Shown here piece by piece: positions 52,402-60,129 of a stretch of 62,502 bases of DNA. The stretch lies in contig AYSC01000024.1 in NCBI GenBank assembly GCA_000503195.1, forward strand, positions 1 through 62,502, read 5' to 3'. Origin of the DNA: Blastomonas sp. CACIA14H2 (lineage in GTDB: Bacteria > Pseudomonadota > Alphaproteobacteria > Sphingomonadales > Sphingomonadaceae). Every line of letters starts with the position of its first letter. Positions within the stretch are counted from its first letter, which is position 1. The notes below the pieces were generated by a model that ran no database searches, was not told the DNA's origin, and worked only from the letters and a program-made list of their open reading frames with translations. A program made the position numbers and the translations under genes.

Positions 52402-52944
52402 TTGCCCCGGCTGATCCTGTTCAACAAACCCTATGGCGTGATCTGCCAGTTCAGCGGCGATGGCTCGCGGCCGACGCTGGCCGATTTCATTGATGTGCCG
52501 GGCGTCTATCCCGCCGGACGGCTCGACCAGGACAGCGAAGGGCTGGTGCTGCTCACCGATGACGGCAGGCTGCAGGCAAGGATCGCCGACCCGCGCCACA
52601 AGCTCGCCAAGACCTATTGGGTCCAGGTCGAAGGGACGATCAGCGACGAAGCACTTGCGAAATTGCGAAGCGGCGTGCGGCTCAAGGACGGCAAAACGCG
52701 CCCTGCCCTGGCTGAGCGGCTCGATCCGCCCGATCTGTGGCCGCGCGACCCGCCGGTGCGCTTCCGCAAGACCGTGCCCGATGGCTGGACCGCGCTCACG
52801 CTGCGCGAGGGCAAGAACCGTCAGGTGCGGCGCATGACCGCGGCGGTGGGCTTTCCCACGCTGCGGCTGGTGCGCTGGCAGGTCGGCGACTGGACGCTGC
52901 AAGGCCTTGCACCCGGAGCGTGGCGGGCGGTCGACGTCCGCTGA
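52402..52944 (+). CDS. 23S rRNA pseudouridine synthase, RluE type
   Basis: A 180-residue RsuA-family pseudouridine synthase without the S4 domain, most like RluE, which modifies U2457 of 23S rRNA. The start reads LILFNKPYGVICQFSGDG. The catalytic aspartate is Asp42 in AGRLDQDSEGLVLLTDDG, and the C-terminal GKNRQVRRMTAAVGFPTLRLVR is the RNA-contacting block. The start is TTG at 52402 with no strong ribosome-binding site; no in-frame ATG lies upstream. Convergent with the RoxA-like gene. Confidence 0.88.
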   Translation: MPRLILFNKPYGVICQFSGDGSRPTLADFIDVPGVYPAGRLDQDSEGLVLLTDDGRLQARIADPRHKLAKTYWVQVEGTISDEALAKLRSGVRLKDGKTRPALAERLDPPDLWPRDPPVRFRKTVPDGWTALTLREGKNRQVRRMTAAVGFPTLRLVRWQVGDWTLQGLAPGAWRAVDVR

Positions 52945-52952
52945 GCGACGGA

Positions 52953-54092
52953 TCAGTCGTCCTCGTCAAAGGCGATCGCACCGCGATTGGCGAGGTCGAG
53001 CAGCAGCGCCAGCACCGCGTCGTCAGGCTCGTCGATCTCGACCTCATGCGCAGCGCACATGGACTCGGCAAGGCGTGCCGCCGCACCGGTGCAGGGATAG
53101 GCTTCCCCATCGACGAACAGCACCAGCCCCTCGCCTTCGCGAACGAAGACGAACCGGCTTGCGAAGTTGCGAAGCACCCGCCCTGCCTTGGCCGCGCGGC
53201 GCACCTGCGCCATGGTCAGTGGCGTTTCCGGGCTCCAGTCCATGTCCGGATATTTGGGTGCGCTGTTGAAACCGCCGAACCAGCGCGCAAATTCGGTGCG
53301 ATCGGCGAGCTTCTCGAGCACCATCGCCTGCAAACGCTCCAGCGCGTCGCCCGTGATCTCTCCGGGGTGCGATTGTAACGGTAACATCGGGTCGGCATAG
53401 CGATCGTCCTCGCCCAGCCCGTCGAGCACATGGTCGCTCCAGCCGGTGATCAGCTCGGCCCGCGAGGGAGCGCGAAAGCCGATCGACAGTGTCATGCAGT
53501 CATCGTCGAGCGCAACGCCGTCATGCGCGACGCCCGGCGGGACATAGAGGATATCGCCTGGTCCCAGATCGTAAACCGCCTGTTCGTCGAACCGAGCGAG
53601 CAGCCGCAACTCCTGATGCGGCTTGAGCGGGGTCGAATCATCGCAATGCTGACCGATCCGCCAGCGCCGCCGACCGCGGCCCTGAATCAGGAACACGTCA
53701 TATTGATCGAAATGCGGCCCCACGCCGCCGTCGGTCGTGGCGAAGCTGATCATCACATCGTCGATCCGCCAATCGGGCACGAAGCGAAATTGCGAAAGCA
53801 GCGCGGCGACTTCGGGCACGTAATGATCGACAGCCTGCACGAGCAGAGTCCACGGTTGCGCGCCCAGGTCCGCAAAGCGCTCGGCATCGAACGGCCCTTG
53901 CTCAAGCGCCCAGCTTTCTGGGCCCTGCTGCACAATCAGCCGCGATTCTACCTCGGGCTCGCATGCCAGCCCCGCCAGCTCGTCAGGCTCGATCGGACAT
54001 TGCCAGGCGTCCCACGGATTGCAAATCAGCAAAGGCGCACGCTGCCAGTGCGTGGCGAGAAAGGCGACGGGATCGAAGCGGGCAAGTTTCAT
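52953..54092 (-). CDS. RoxA-like JmjC/cupin ribosomal protein hydroxylase
   Basis: A 379-residue Fe(II)/2-oxoglutarate oxygenase of the RoxA (YcfD) family, which hydroxylates an arginine of ribosomal protein uL16 in E. coli. The N-terminal HWQRAPLLICNPWDAW and the iron site HFDQYDVFLIQ (HxD in GVGPHFDQYD) with a later histidine in PPGVAHDGVAL are present, as is the long C-terminal dimerisation and winged-helix part. The closest functional assignment is RoxA, but other JmjC targets are possible. Confidence 0.87.
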   Translation of the reverse strand: MKLARFDPVAFLATHWQRAPLLICNPWDAWQCPIEPDELAGLACEPEVESRLIVQQGPESWALEQGPFDAERFADLGAQPWTLLVQAVDHYVPEVAALLSQFRFVPDWRIDDVMISFATTDGGVGPHFDQYDVFLIQGRGRRRWRIGQHCDDSTPLKPHQELRLLARFDEQAVYDLGPGDILYVPPGVAHDGVALDDDCMTLSIGFRAPSRAELITGWSDHVLDGLGEDDRYADPMLPLQSHPGEITGDALERLQAMVLEKLADRTEFARWFGGFNSAPKYPDMDWSPETPLTMAQVRRAAKAGRVLRNFASRFVFVREGEGLVLFVDGEAYPCTGAAARLAESMCAAHEVEIDEPDDAVLALLLDLANRGAIAFDEDD

Positions 54093-54133
54093 GCGCTCCC
54101 CATTTCAGCGCATCCCACCTCCGTCCAGCGATT

Positions 54134-55195
54134 TCACCCCAGCAGGTCGTGCTTTTTCAGACAGTGGCGCAGCTGGTCATAGCTGAGGCCGAGCGCCTTG
54201 GCGGTCTGGCGCTGGTTGTAGCGGTGGCGGGCGAGCGCCGCCTGCAGGATGCGCTTCTCGTGCGCGTCCACGGCGCCGCGCAGATCGTCGATCGCGTCGA
54301 AATTGAGCGTCTGGTCCATGGTCGCGCGCACGCCGGGATCGGACAGCGCGGCATCGATGACCTCATCGCACGGCGATTCGCCGCCCGAGGGCGCGCCGGA
54401 GCGCGTCATCGGCTTGGGTTTCCAGGGTGATTCGAACGGATCGAACACGATATGGTCGACCGGGCGCTCGAAATCGTCCCAGCGATAGACCGCGCGCTCG
54501 ACGACATTGCGCAGCTCGCGGACATTGCCCGGCCAGCTGTGCCGCTGCATCGCCTCGGTCGCCATCGGGCCGAAGCCGGGCCAGCGGTCCCAGTCGAGCT
54601 CGGCCGCCATGCGCCGCCCGAAGAAATCGGCGAGCACCATCACATCGCCCTCGCGCGCGCGCAGCGGCGGCAGGGTCACTACCTCGAACGACAGCCGGTC
54701 GAGCAGGTCGGCGCGGAAGCGGCCCTTGTCGACCAGCTCGGGCAGATGCTCGTTGGTGGCCGCGACGATGCGCACATCGACCTTGATCGATCGCGACGAA
54801 CCGATCCGCGTCACCTCGCCATATTCGACCGCGCGCAGCAGCCGCTCCTGCGCGCCCATGCTGAGCGTGGCCAATTCGTCGAGGAAGAGCGTGCCGCCAT
54901 CGGCCTCCTCGAACCGGCCCTGGCGCGCGCGCGTCGCGCCGGTAAAGGCGCCGGCCTCGTGCCCGAACAGTTCGGCTTCGATCAGCGTCTCGGGCAGCGC
55001 GGCGCAATTGAGCGTGATCAGCGGGCCGTCCCAGCGCGAGGACAGGCGGTGAAGGCGCTCGGCGATCAGTTCCTTGCCCGTGCCGCGCTCGCCGATGACC
55101 AGCACCGGACGGTTGAGCATGGCCGCGCGGCTGGCGCGTTCGACCGCGTCCAGAAACGCCCCCGATTCCCCGATGAACTGACTGCCCCGTTCCAT
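54134..55195 (-). CDS. pspF: Psp operon transcriptional activator PspF (sigma-54 dependent)
   Basis: A 353-residue AAA+ enhancer-binding protein without a receiver domain, as in PspF. Walker A is GERGTGKE (35-42), the sigma-54 contact loop is GAFTGA (82-87), Walker B is GGTLFLDEL, and the C-terminal Fis-type HTH ends RQTAKALGLSYDQLRHCLKKHDLL. In E. coli PspA binds PspF and blocks it until envelope stress. Here it is divergent from the psp genes with a sigma-54 promoter in the 162-base gap, which fits that circuit. ATG at 55195 chosen by alignment with the family start ERGSQFIGES. Confidence 0.94.
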   Translation of the reverse strand: MERGSQFIGESGAFLDAVERASRAAMLNRPVLVIGERGTGKELIAERLHRLSSRWDGPLITLNCAALPETLIEAELFGHEAGAFTGATRARQGRFEEADGGTLFLDELATLSMGAQERLLRAVEYGEVTRIGSSRSIKVDVRIVAATNEHLPELVDKGRFRADLLDRLSFEVVTLPPLRAREGDVMVLADFFGRRMAAELDWDRWPGFGPMATEAMQRHSWPGNVRELRNVVERAVYRWDDFERPVDHIVFDPFESPWKPKPMTRSGAPSGGESPCDEVIDAALSDPGVRATMDQTLNFDAIDDLRGAVDAHEKRILQAALARHRYNQRQTAKALGLSYDQLRHCLKKHDLLG

Positions 55196-55294
55196 GCGCC
55201 AAGAGATAGTGCAAAATCCCAACTCGTGGCAATCCTAACCAACAGCTTCGTTCAGCTAAAATTTCAAGATATTGATATTGAACACTTTTTCTGT

Positions 55295-55311
55295 TTGGCA
55301 CGCTCTCTGCA
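55295..55311 (+). promoter_or_regulatory. Sigma-54 promoter of the psp operon
   Basis: TTGGCACG-CTCT-CTGCA: the -24 GG (55297-55298) and -12 GC (55309-55310) are exactly 12 bases apart and only one position departs from the YTGGCACG-N4-TTGCW consensus. It is divergent from pspF, 47 bases before the first psp gene. Confidence 0.85.
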
Positions 55312-55357
55312 ATGCTTCTGGCAACACCGACACAAAGCGGTCCAAGGGAGAAAGACA

Positions 55358-55558
55358 GTGAAAACCACCCATGCTTCGAACGCGAACAGCCAGGATCAGG
55401 ACAATGTCCTCAAGTCCACGCTGATCACCACGGTCGCCGCACTGGCGCTGATCACCACGCTGTTTCTCACCGCCTTTGCGAGCATCGAGGCCGTCGCCTC
55501 GCCCGTCCATCACAACGGAGATGCCCGCGCACTCGTTTCCGTCCGGTACCTTGCCTGA
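55358..55558 (+). CDS. Small membrane protein, first gene of the psp operon
   Basis: A 66-residue protein with a GTG start after AAGGGAGAAAG. A hydrophilic N-terminus (about 1-18), one membrane helix (STLITTVAALALITTLFLTAFASI) and a short tail ending HHNGDARALVSVRYLA. It is the first coding region downstream of the sigma-54 promoter, before pspA, a position with no counterpart in the E. coli psp operon. No family is recognised. It may be an extra sensor or effector at the membrane, or a leader peptide. Confidence 0.65.
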   Translation: MKTTHASNANSQDQDNVLKSTLITTVAALALITTLFLTAFASIEAVASPVHHNGDARALVSVRYLA

Positions 55559-55563
55559 CGGAT

Positions 55564-55636
55564 TTGGCCGGGACGCTTACCCCCCCTTGCCCCGTCCCGG
55601 CCAATCACTTTCCACTGCACTGCAAAAGGGGGTAAG
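55564..55636 (+). promoter_or_regulatory. Hairpin with C7 loop and pseudoknot potential before pspA
   Basis: A perfect 12-bp stem TTGGCCGGGACG/CGTCCCGGCCAA (55564-55575 and 55593-55604) encloses a 17-nt loop with seven C. The loop's CTTACCCCC (55576-55584) is exactly complementary to GGGGGTAAG (55628-55636), 24 bases after the stem, so an H-type pseudoknot of nine pairs can form. There is no T run, so it is not a simple terminator. It may stabilise, process or attenuate the mRNA ahead of pspA. Confidence 0.6.
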
Positions 55637-55684
55637 GTAGACTTGGATCCGGTCCGCCTGAATTTACGAAACGGAGTTTTGGCC

Positions 55685-56371
55685 ATGGGAATTTTCTCTC
55701 GCACCCGCGATATCATCGCAGCGAACGTTACTGAATTGCTCGACAAGGCCGAAGACCCGGCAAAGATGATCCGCATGATCATCCTGGAGATGGAAGAGAC
55801 GCTGGTCGAAGTCCGCGCCTCGGCCGCCCGCACCATTGCCGATCAGAAGGAAATGAAGCGGCATGTGAACAAGCTCGAGCAGCTCCAGGCCGACTGGACC
55901 GAAAAGGCCGAGCTTGCGCTGTCCAAGGACCGCGAGGACCTGGCCCGCGCCGCGCTGCTCGAAAAGAAGAAGGCTGCCGACATGGCCGATCAGCTCAACG
56001 TCGAAATCGCGGTGCTGGATGACGCGCTGCGCGCTTCGGAACAGGATATCGCCAAGCTGCAGGCCAAGCTGCGCGAGGCGCGGATGCGCCAGAACAACAT
56101 CATGAGCCGCCTGGAAAGCGCCGAGAACCGCGTCAAGCTGCGCACCATGTACAATGGCGACAAGGTCCGCGAGGCATTCAGCCGCTTCGACCTGCTCGAA
56201 CGCCGCGTCGATATGGCCGAGGGTCGCGCCGATGCGCTGGGCATGGCCGAGGACGAGCGCAAGGTGCTGGGCCAGCGCAATCTCGACGACGAATTCGCCG
56301 CGCTCGCCGACAGCGACAAGGTCGACGAGGAGCTCGAAGCCATGAAGCGCGCGCTGAAGAAGGAGGGCTGA
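55685..56371 (+). CDS. pspA: Phage shock protein PspA
   Basis: A 228-residue ESCRT-III-like coiled-coil protein that binds stressed inner membrane and, when free, inhibits PspF. It opens with the amphipathic helix MGIFSRTRDIIAANVTELLDKAEDPAKMIRMII and continues as long helices (MEETLVEVRASAARTIADQKEMKRHVNKLEQLQADWTEKAELAL). The length is close to E. coli PspA (222). GGAG precedes the ATG. pspB follows after 4 bases. Confidence 0.95.
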   Translation: MGIFSRTRDIIAANVTELLDKAEDPAKMIRMIILEMEETLVEVRASAARTIADQKEMKRHVNKLEQLQADWTEKAELALSKDREDLARAALLEKKKAADMADQLNVEIAVLDDALRASEQDIAKLQAKLREARMRQNNIMSRLESAENRVKLRTMYNGDKVREAFSRFDLLERRVDMAEGRADALGMAEDERKVLGQRNLDDEFAALADSDKVDEELEAMKRALKKEG

Positions 56372-56375
56372 TCCG

Positions 56376-56678
56376 ATGGAAGAAGCACTGACCGCGATCT
56401 TTATCGTCAGCATCCTGTTTATCGGACTGCCGTGGATCATCTTTCACTATATCACGAAGTGGAAGACCGCAGCGACGCTGACGACCTCGGACGAGACGCT
56501 GCTCGAAGAACTGCATGCGATGGCGCGCCGCCTCGATGATCGCATGGACACCGTCGAGCGGATCATCTCCGCCGACAATCCCGACTGGCGCCCGGCGCGG
56601 CTGACCAGCGCAGACGACCAAGACGATTACGGCCTGGAACAGGTCGAGCGCATGCTGAAGGAAAGGGTGAGGAAATGA
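56376..56678 (+). CDS. pspB: Phage shock protein PspB
   Basis: A 100-residue membrane protein with N-terminal helix (LTAIFIVSILFIGLPWIIFHYITKW) and a cytoplasmic coiled coil ending in the PspB signature RLDDRMDTVERIISADNPDWR. With PspC it senses membrane damage and releases PspF inhibition. It is longer than E. coli PspB (74), with an extra ~25-residue charged tail (SADDQDDYGLEQVERMLKERVRK). Its stop overlaps the pspC start (ATGA). Confidence 0.92.
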   Translation: MEEALTAIFIVSILFIGLPWIIFHYITKWKTAATLTTSDETLLEELHAMARRLDDRMDTVERIISADNPDWRPARLTSADDQDDYGLEQVERMLKERVRK

Positions 56679-57082
56679 GCCGGCTGGACAAGTACAAATA
56701 TGACGCCCCCGCTCCGCGCAAGACCAAGTTCTATCGCGACAAGCAGAACGGCAAGTTCATGGGCGTGTGCGCCGGGATTGCCGACTATACCGGGATCGAC
56801 GTGGTCTGGATCCGCGTTGCCACGGTCCTGGTCACGCTGATGACCGGCTGGGCGCTGGTCGGCTATCTGCTGATGGGCATGTTCGCCGACAAGAAGCCGG
56901 CACATCTCTACACCGACGATCAGGACCAGAAATTCTGGCAGGGCGTGCGCCAGTCACCGACCCGCACCGCGCGCGACGTCAAGGCCCGGTTCCGCGAGAT
57001 CGACCGACGCCTCGCCGATGTCGAGCTGTTCTACACCGCCAAGAACACGCGCCTGGCCGACGAGATCGAAAGCCTGCGCTGA
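56675..57082 (+). CDS. pspC: Phage shock protein PspC
   Basis: A 135-residue PspC-domain inner-membrane protein: KFYRDKQNGKFMGVCAGIADYTGIDVVWIRVATVLVTLMTGWALVGYLLMGMFADKKP covers the conserved PspC domain with its membrane helix. The cytoplasmic C-terminus ends RREIDRRLADVELFYTAKNTRLADEIESLR-like (FREIDRRLADVELF, then RLADEIESLR), the coiled coil also found in the five genes downstream. Translationally coupled to pspB. Confidence 0.93.
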   Translation: MSRLDKYKYDAPAPRKTKFYRDKQNGKFMGVCAGIADYTGIDVVWIRVATVLVTLMTGWALVGYLLMGMFADKKPAHLYTDDQDQKFWQGVRQSPTRTARDVKARFREIDRRLADVELFYTAKNTRLADEIESLR

Positions 57083-57121
57083 TCAGGGCCAGGCACAACA
57101 ACAAGGTATCAGGAGAATATC

Positions 57122-57442
57122 ATGAGCTGGGGTGGACCGGGTTTCGTCCTTTCGATCATCATGCTGTCCATGGGGGCCTGGGTCATCACCACCTGGATCC
57201 GCGCCAAGCATGGCTATCCGATCGAGGATCAGTGGACCGGCAAAGTCATTGAACGAACCGATCCTGACGCTGATCGAAAAATATCGCTGCTCACCAATGA
57301 AAACGAGCAACTGGTCGGCAAGATCGGGCGACTGGAAGAGCGGATCGCGGTGCTGGAACGCATCGCCACCGACGCCAACAGCTCGAGCGTCCGCCTGGCC
57401 GACGAAATCGAACGCCTGCGCATCGAGAAGGACCCCGCATGA
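57122..57442 (+). CDS. Psp-array membrane protein 1 (TM + PspC-type coiled coil)
   Basis: A 106-residue protein: N-terminal membrane helix (FVLSIIMLSMGAWVITTWI), the juxtamembrane RAKHGYPIEDQW, then a coiled coil LEERIAVLERIATDANSSSVRLADEIERLR. The ending RLADEIERLR is nearly identical to RLADEIESLR of PspC next door. AGGAG precedes the ATG. The stop overlaps the next start by four bases (ATGA). It is the first of six small genes after pspC. Probably an additional Psp sensor or effector subunit (inference). Confidence 0.75.
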   Translation: MSWGGPGFVLSIIMLSMGAWVITTWIRAKHGYPIEDQWTGKVIERTDPDADRKISLLTNENEQLVGKIGRLEERIAVLERIATDANSSSVRLADEIERLRIEKDPA

Positions 57443-57765
57443 CCGAGAAAATGATGCTGTTCCAGACGCTGGGCCCGATCATTTCGATCGTCGTGGCCAT
57501 CGGCACCGCGGGATGGGTCGCCAATACGTGGCTGCGGATCAAGAACGGCTATCCGCTGGAAAGCAGCTGGGGCAAGCCGATCTATCCCAAGACCGACCAG
57601 GAATCGGTCGAGCGGATCAAGCTGTTGAGCCAGGAAAATGCGCAGCTGCGCGCCGAGCTGGGATCGATCAAGGACCGTCTGGGCAATGTCGAGCGCATCG
57701 TCACCGATGACGCGCACCGTCTGACCCACGAAATCGAGGCCCTGCGCGACAAGCGGGCCAACTGA
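57439..57765 (+). CDS. Psp-array membrane protein 2 (TM + PspC-type coiled coil)
   Basis: A 108-residue protein with membrane helix (LGPIISIVVAIGTAGWVANTWL), RIKNGYPLESSWGKPIYPKTD and a coiled coil ending IKDRLGNVERIVTDDAHRLTHEIEALRDK. The (K)xGYP(I/L)E-x-x-W block just after the membrane is shared with protein 1, making these two the closest pair of the array. Coupled to it by a 4-base overlap. Confidence 0.75.
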   Translation: MTEKMMLFQTLGPIISIVVAIGTAGWVANTWLRIKNGYPLESSWGKPIYPKTDQESVERIKLLSQENAQLRAELGSIKDRLGNVERIVTDDAHRLTHEIEALRDKRAN

Positions 57766-57816
57766 CCATCCGGGCGGGCCGAACGGCACGCAAGACCGAA
57801 GGACTGGGGAAATAGC

Positions 57817-58083
57817 ATGCCTGACTGGATCATCTTCTTTCTGATTGTCGTCGCCCTTCCCGTTCTGGTCGGCACCATGGGCGATGCCTATCGGCGACAT
57901 CTCAAGTTCAAGGAAAAGCAGCTGGACGCGCTGAACAAGGAAACCGCGGAGAAGGCTGCGCGCTACGCGGCGCAGACCGAACGGCTCGAGCAGCGCGTGC
58001 GCACGCTCGAGCGGATCATCACCGATGGCCGCAGCGACCTTGCCCAGCAGATCGAGGATCTGCGCGACGCTCCGCTGAACTGA
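57817..58083 (+). CDS. Psp-array membrane protein 3 (TM + PspC-type coiled coil)
   Basis: An 88-residue protein with membrane helix (WIIFFLIVVALPVLVGTMG), a basic DAYRRHLKFKEKQLDALNKE segment and a coiled coil ending RLEQRVRTLERIITDGRSDLAQQIEDLRD. The LERIITDGRSDLAQQIEDLR stretch is almost identical to that of protein 4, so these two are close duplicates at the C-terminus while their membrane helices differ. GGGG lies upstream of the ATG. Confidence 0.72.
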   Translation: MPDWIIFFLIVVALPVLVGTMGDAYRRHLKFKEKQLDALNKETAEKAARYAAQTERLEQRVRTLERIITDGRSDLAQQIEDLRDAPLN

Positions 58084-58107
58084 CAGCATATACGGGGGTT
58101 TTTTGAG

Positions 58108-58368
58108 ATGTTCGATCTTGATGCGCTGCTGGTCCTGATCCCTTTGGCGCCCTTCATGCTGGGCGGCCTGGCGATCTGGACCAAGCATCAGCGCAAGACA
58201 TTGGAATTGCAGATCGAACTGGCCAAGGCACAGGCCGTCGCCAGACCGCCCGTCGATGACCGGATGGAGCAGCGCCTGCGCACGCTCGAACGCATCGTCA
58301 CCGATGGCCGGGGCCGCGACGATCTCGCCCAGCAAATCGAAAGTCTTCGCGCCAAGCAGCTAAGCTGA
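58108..58368 (+). CDS. Psp-array membrane protein 4 (TM + PspC-type coiled coil)
   Basis: An 86-residue protein with membrane helix (ALLVLIPLAPFMLGGLAIW), the basic KHQRKTLELQIELAKAQ helix and ending MEQRLRTLERIVTDGRGRDDLAQQIESLRA. The C-terminal half matches protein 3 closely. It begins 24 bases after the previous stop; GGGGG precedes the start region. Confidence 0.72.
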   Translation: MFDLDALLVLIPLAPFMLGGLAIWTKHQRKTLELQIELAKAQAVARPPVDDRMEQRLRTLERIVTDGRGRDDLAQQIESLRAKQLS

Positions 58369-58385
58369 CAGCAAGGAATCACAGA

Positions 58386-58661
58386 ATGTTCGACAATCCT
58401 TTTTCCATGGTCGTCGCGATCGTCTTCATCGTGATGATCGCGAACGTGCTCAAGGCCCGCTACAAGGCGCAGCACGGGATCATCGAGGACGCGGTAGGCA
58501 ACCAGAAGCGCACCACCCTGGCGGACAATGCAGAAACGCAGCGCCTGCGGGAAGACGTCCGCGTGCTCAAGGAGCGCGTGCAGGTGCTCGAACGCGTCAT
58601 TACCGATCAGCGCCAGACGAGCGATCTGAGCCTTGAAATCGAGAAGCTGCGCGACCGCTGA
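58386..58661 (+). CDS. Psp-array membrane protein 5 (TM + PspC-type coiled coil)
   Basis: A 91-residue protein with a membrane helix (FSMVVAIVFIVMIANVL), KARYKAQHGIIEDAVGN (compare KHGYPIED of protein 1) and a coiled coil LKERVQVLERVITDQRQTSDLSLEIEKLRD. AAGGAA precedes the ATG, 17 bases after the previous stop. Confidence 0.72.
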   Translation: MFDNPFSMVVAIVFIVMIANVLKARYKAQHGIIEDAVGNQKRTTLADNAETQRLREDVRVLKERVQVLERVITDQRQTSDLSLEIEKLRDR

Positions 58662-58711
58662 AGCGGCACGCACATCACCAACCGGGCGGCGGGGGCCGTA
58701 AAGGGAACAAG

Positions 58712-58951
58712 ATGGAAAGCGCCTATCTCTATATGACCGTGGCAATGTCGGGCTTGCTCGGAATTGCCCTGGTCTCATCCACCTTGCTGCGCGGCTGGCG
58801 CGAATGGCTGGCGTTCAAGCGCCACGAGATCGAGGCGCATACGCCGCGCCCCGATGGCGGATCGCCATCGACGCACTCGCGGATCGAGATCGCGGATCTC
58901 AAGGAGCGCATTCGCAAGCTCGAAGCCATCGCCGCCGGCGTGGAGCTGTAA
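58712..58951 (+). CDS. Psp-array membrane protein 6 (TM + short coiled coil)
   Basis: A 79-residue protein with membrane helix (YMTVAMSGLLGIALVSSTLL), the basic RGWREWLAFKRHEIEAH and a short coiled coil IEIADLKERIRKLEAIAAGVEL. It keeps the LKERI-x-x-LE-x-I half of the array signature but lacks the TD...IE-x-LR ending, so it is the most diverged member or a truncated one. GGGAAC lies before the ATG. It closes the array; the sufE gene follows 51 bases later. Confidence 0.68.
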   Translation: MESAYLYMTVAMSGLLGIALVSSTLLRGWREWLAFKRHEIEAHTPRPDGGSPSTHSRIEIADLKERIRKLEAIAAGVEL

Positions 58952-59002
58952 TTTGCGCGCGGCGGGGTGACTTTGCCCCGCCGCGTCGCTATCTGCGCCG
59001 CC

Positions 59003-59422
59003 ATGACGAGCGCACCTTCAAGCATAGCCGACCTGGCCGAAGAATATGAATTTCTCGATGCCGATGACCGTTATCGGCTGATCATCGATCTGGGCCGCAC
59101 GCTCGATCCGATGCCCGATGCGCTCAAGACCGATGCGACGCTGGTGCGCGGCTGTTCGGCTTCGGTCTGGGTCTATCCCACCAGACTCGACGACGGCAGG
59201 CTGCATTTCCTCGCCGATAGCAACGCCGCGATCACCAAGGGCATTATCGCGCTCGTTCTGCTCACCGTGCAGGACAAGGCGCCGGAGGCGGTTGCCAGCG
59301 CCGATATCGAAGCCGCGCTCGCGCCGTTCGATCTGAAAAACCAGCTCTCGTCGAACCGGACGCAGGGCATCCCCAACATGATCGCGCTGATCCGCGAGAC
59401 CGCGGCGCGGTACAACGGCTGA
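59003..59422 (+). CDS. sufE: SufE-like cysteine desulfurase sulfur acceptor
   Basis: A 139-residue SufE-family protein that accepts persulfide from SufS and passes it on for Fe-S cluster assembly. The acceptor Cys51 lies in VRGCSASVWV, following IIDLGRTLDPMPDALKTDATL. The C-terminal part has LKNQLSSNRTQGIPNMI, matching the family's LSPSRxxG region. No suf operon is adjacent. The ATG at 59003 is chosen because the upstream in-frame sequence is part of the intergenic run. Confidence 0.9.
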   Translation: MTSAPSSIADLAEEYEFLDADDRYRLIIDLGRTLDPMPDALKTDATLVRGCSASVWVYPTRLDDGRLHFLADSNAAITKGIIALVLLTVQDKAPEAVASADIEAALAPFDLKNQLSSNRTQGIPNMIALIRETAARYNG

Positions 59423-59440
59423 ATCCGGCCCGTTCCGGCC

Positions 59441-59977
59441 TCAGGGCGTCGGCGCGCTGTCCCTGACCAGCACGAGTTCGGAAGGCTCGTCGCCCGTCGC
59501 GGCGCGATAGGTTTCGGTCCGCCGGAGCTGACCCGGCTGCCCGAAGTCGAAACCAAGCGCGACCAGATACGATTCGCTTGCAGGATCAAGATCGGCTGCA
59601 TCGAGAAACCGCCACTCGATCGTCTTGCTGCCGTTTGTTGGCTTGGCGAGCAGGCGCGGCTGATTTCCCTGGGGGCAATAATGGACGGCCATCAGGCTGC
59701 CGCCATCGCGGTGGTATATTGTCAGCGAGTGCGGCTTGGCTCCGCGCAGCCATTCCTCGACAAGCACCGTCCCGCCCGCTGTCAGCGAAAAGCGGATGCG
59801 AAGCGGCGATTGCGGCTTGTCGGCGACGCGCCAGGTGCCGACCAGGGCCTTCATCCGGTCGAATGCCGCCGCAGCGCTGTCGACCGTTCCGACGGCTTGC
59901 GAAACCGGCTCTGCCGAAGCTGGCGCAGCGCCTGCGAGTGCCGAGCCAACCAGTGCCAGGATTTGCCACACGCCCAT
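59441..59977 (-). CDS. Hypothetical secreted lipocalin-like protein
   Basis: A 178-residue exported protein: signal peptide MGVWQILALVGSALAGAAPASA, then FDRMKALVGTWRV (the first strand of lipocalin/DUF1579-like proteins), GGTVLVEEWLRGAKPHSLTIYHRDGGSLMAVHYCPQGNQPRLL and later RRTETYRA. The order of strands fits a small beta-barrel that binds a hydrophobic molecule. GAGGGGAT precedes the ATG. Convergent with sufE; divergent from hslO. Ligand unknown. Confidence 0.72.
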   Translation of the reverse strand: MGVWQILALVGSALAGAAPASAEPVSQAVGTVDSAAAAFDRMKALVGTWRVADKPQSPLRIRFSLTAGGTVLVEEWLRGAKPHSLTIYHRDGGSLMAVHYCPQGNQPRLLAKPTNGSKTIEWRFLDAADLDPASESYLVALGFDFGQPGQLRRTETYRAATGDEPSELVLVRDSAPTP

Positions 59978-60129
59978 CGATATCCCCTCACAATCCGCCC
60001 CGCGACGGAAATATCGGAGCGCCTTTTCAGAGATTTAAACAGCCAGCGCGACCCGGCAAGCGCCTTGCGATCGGGCGTTGGGCCTGACCGCATTTGACGC
60101 CGCCCCTCCCCCGCACCATATAGCCCGCC

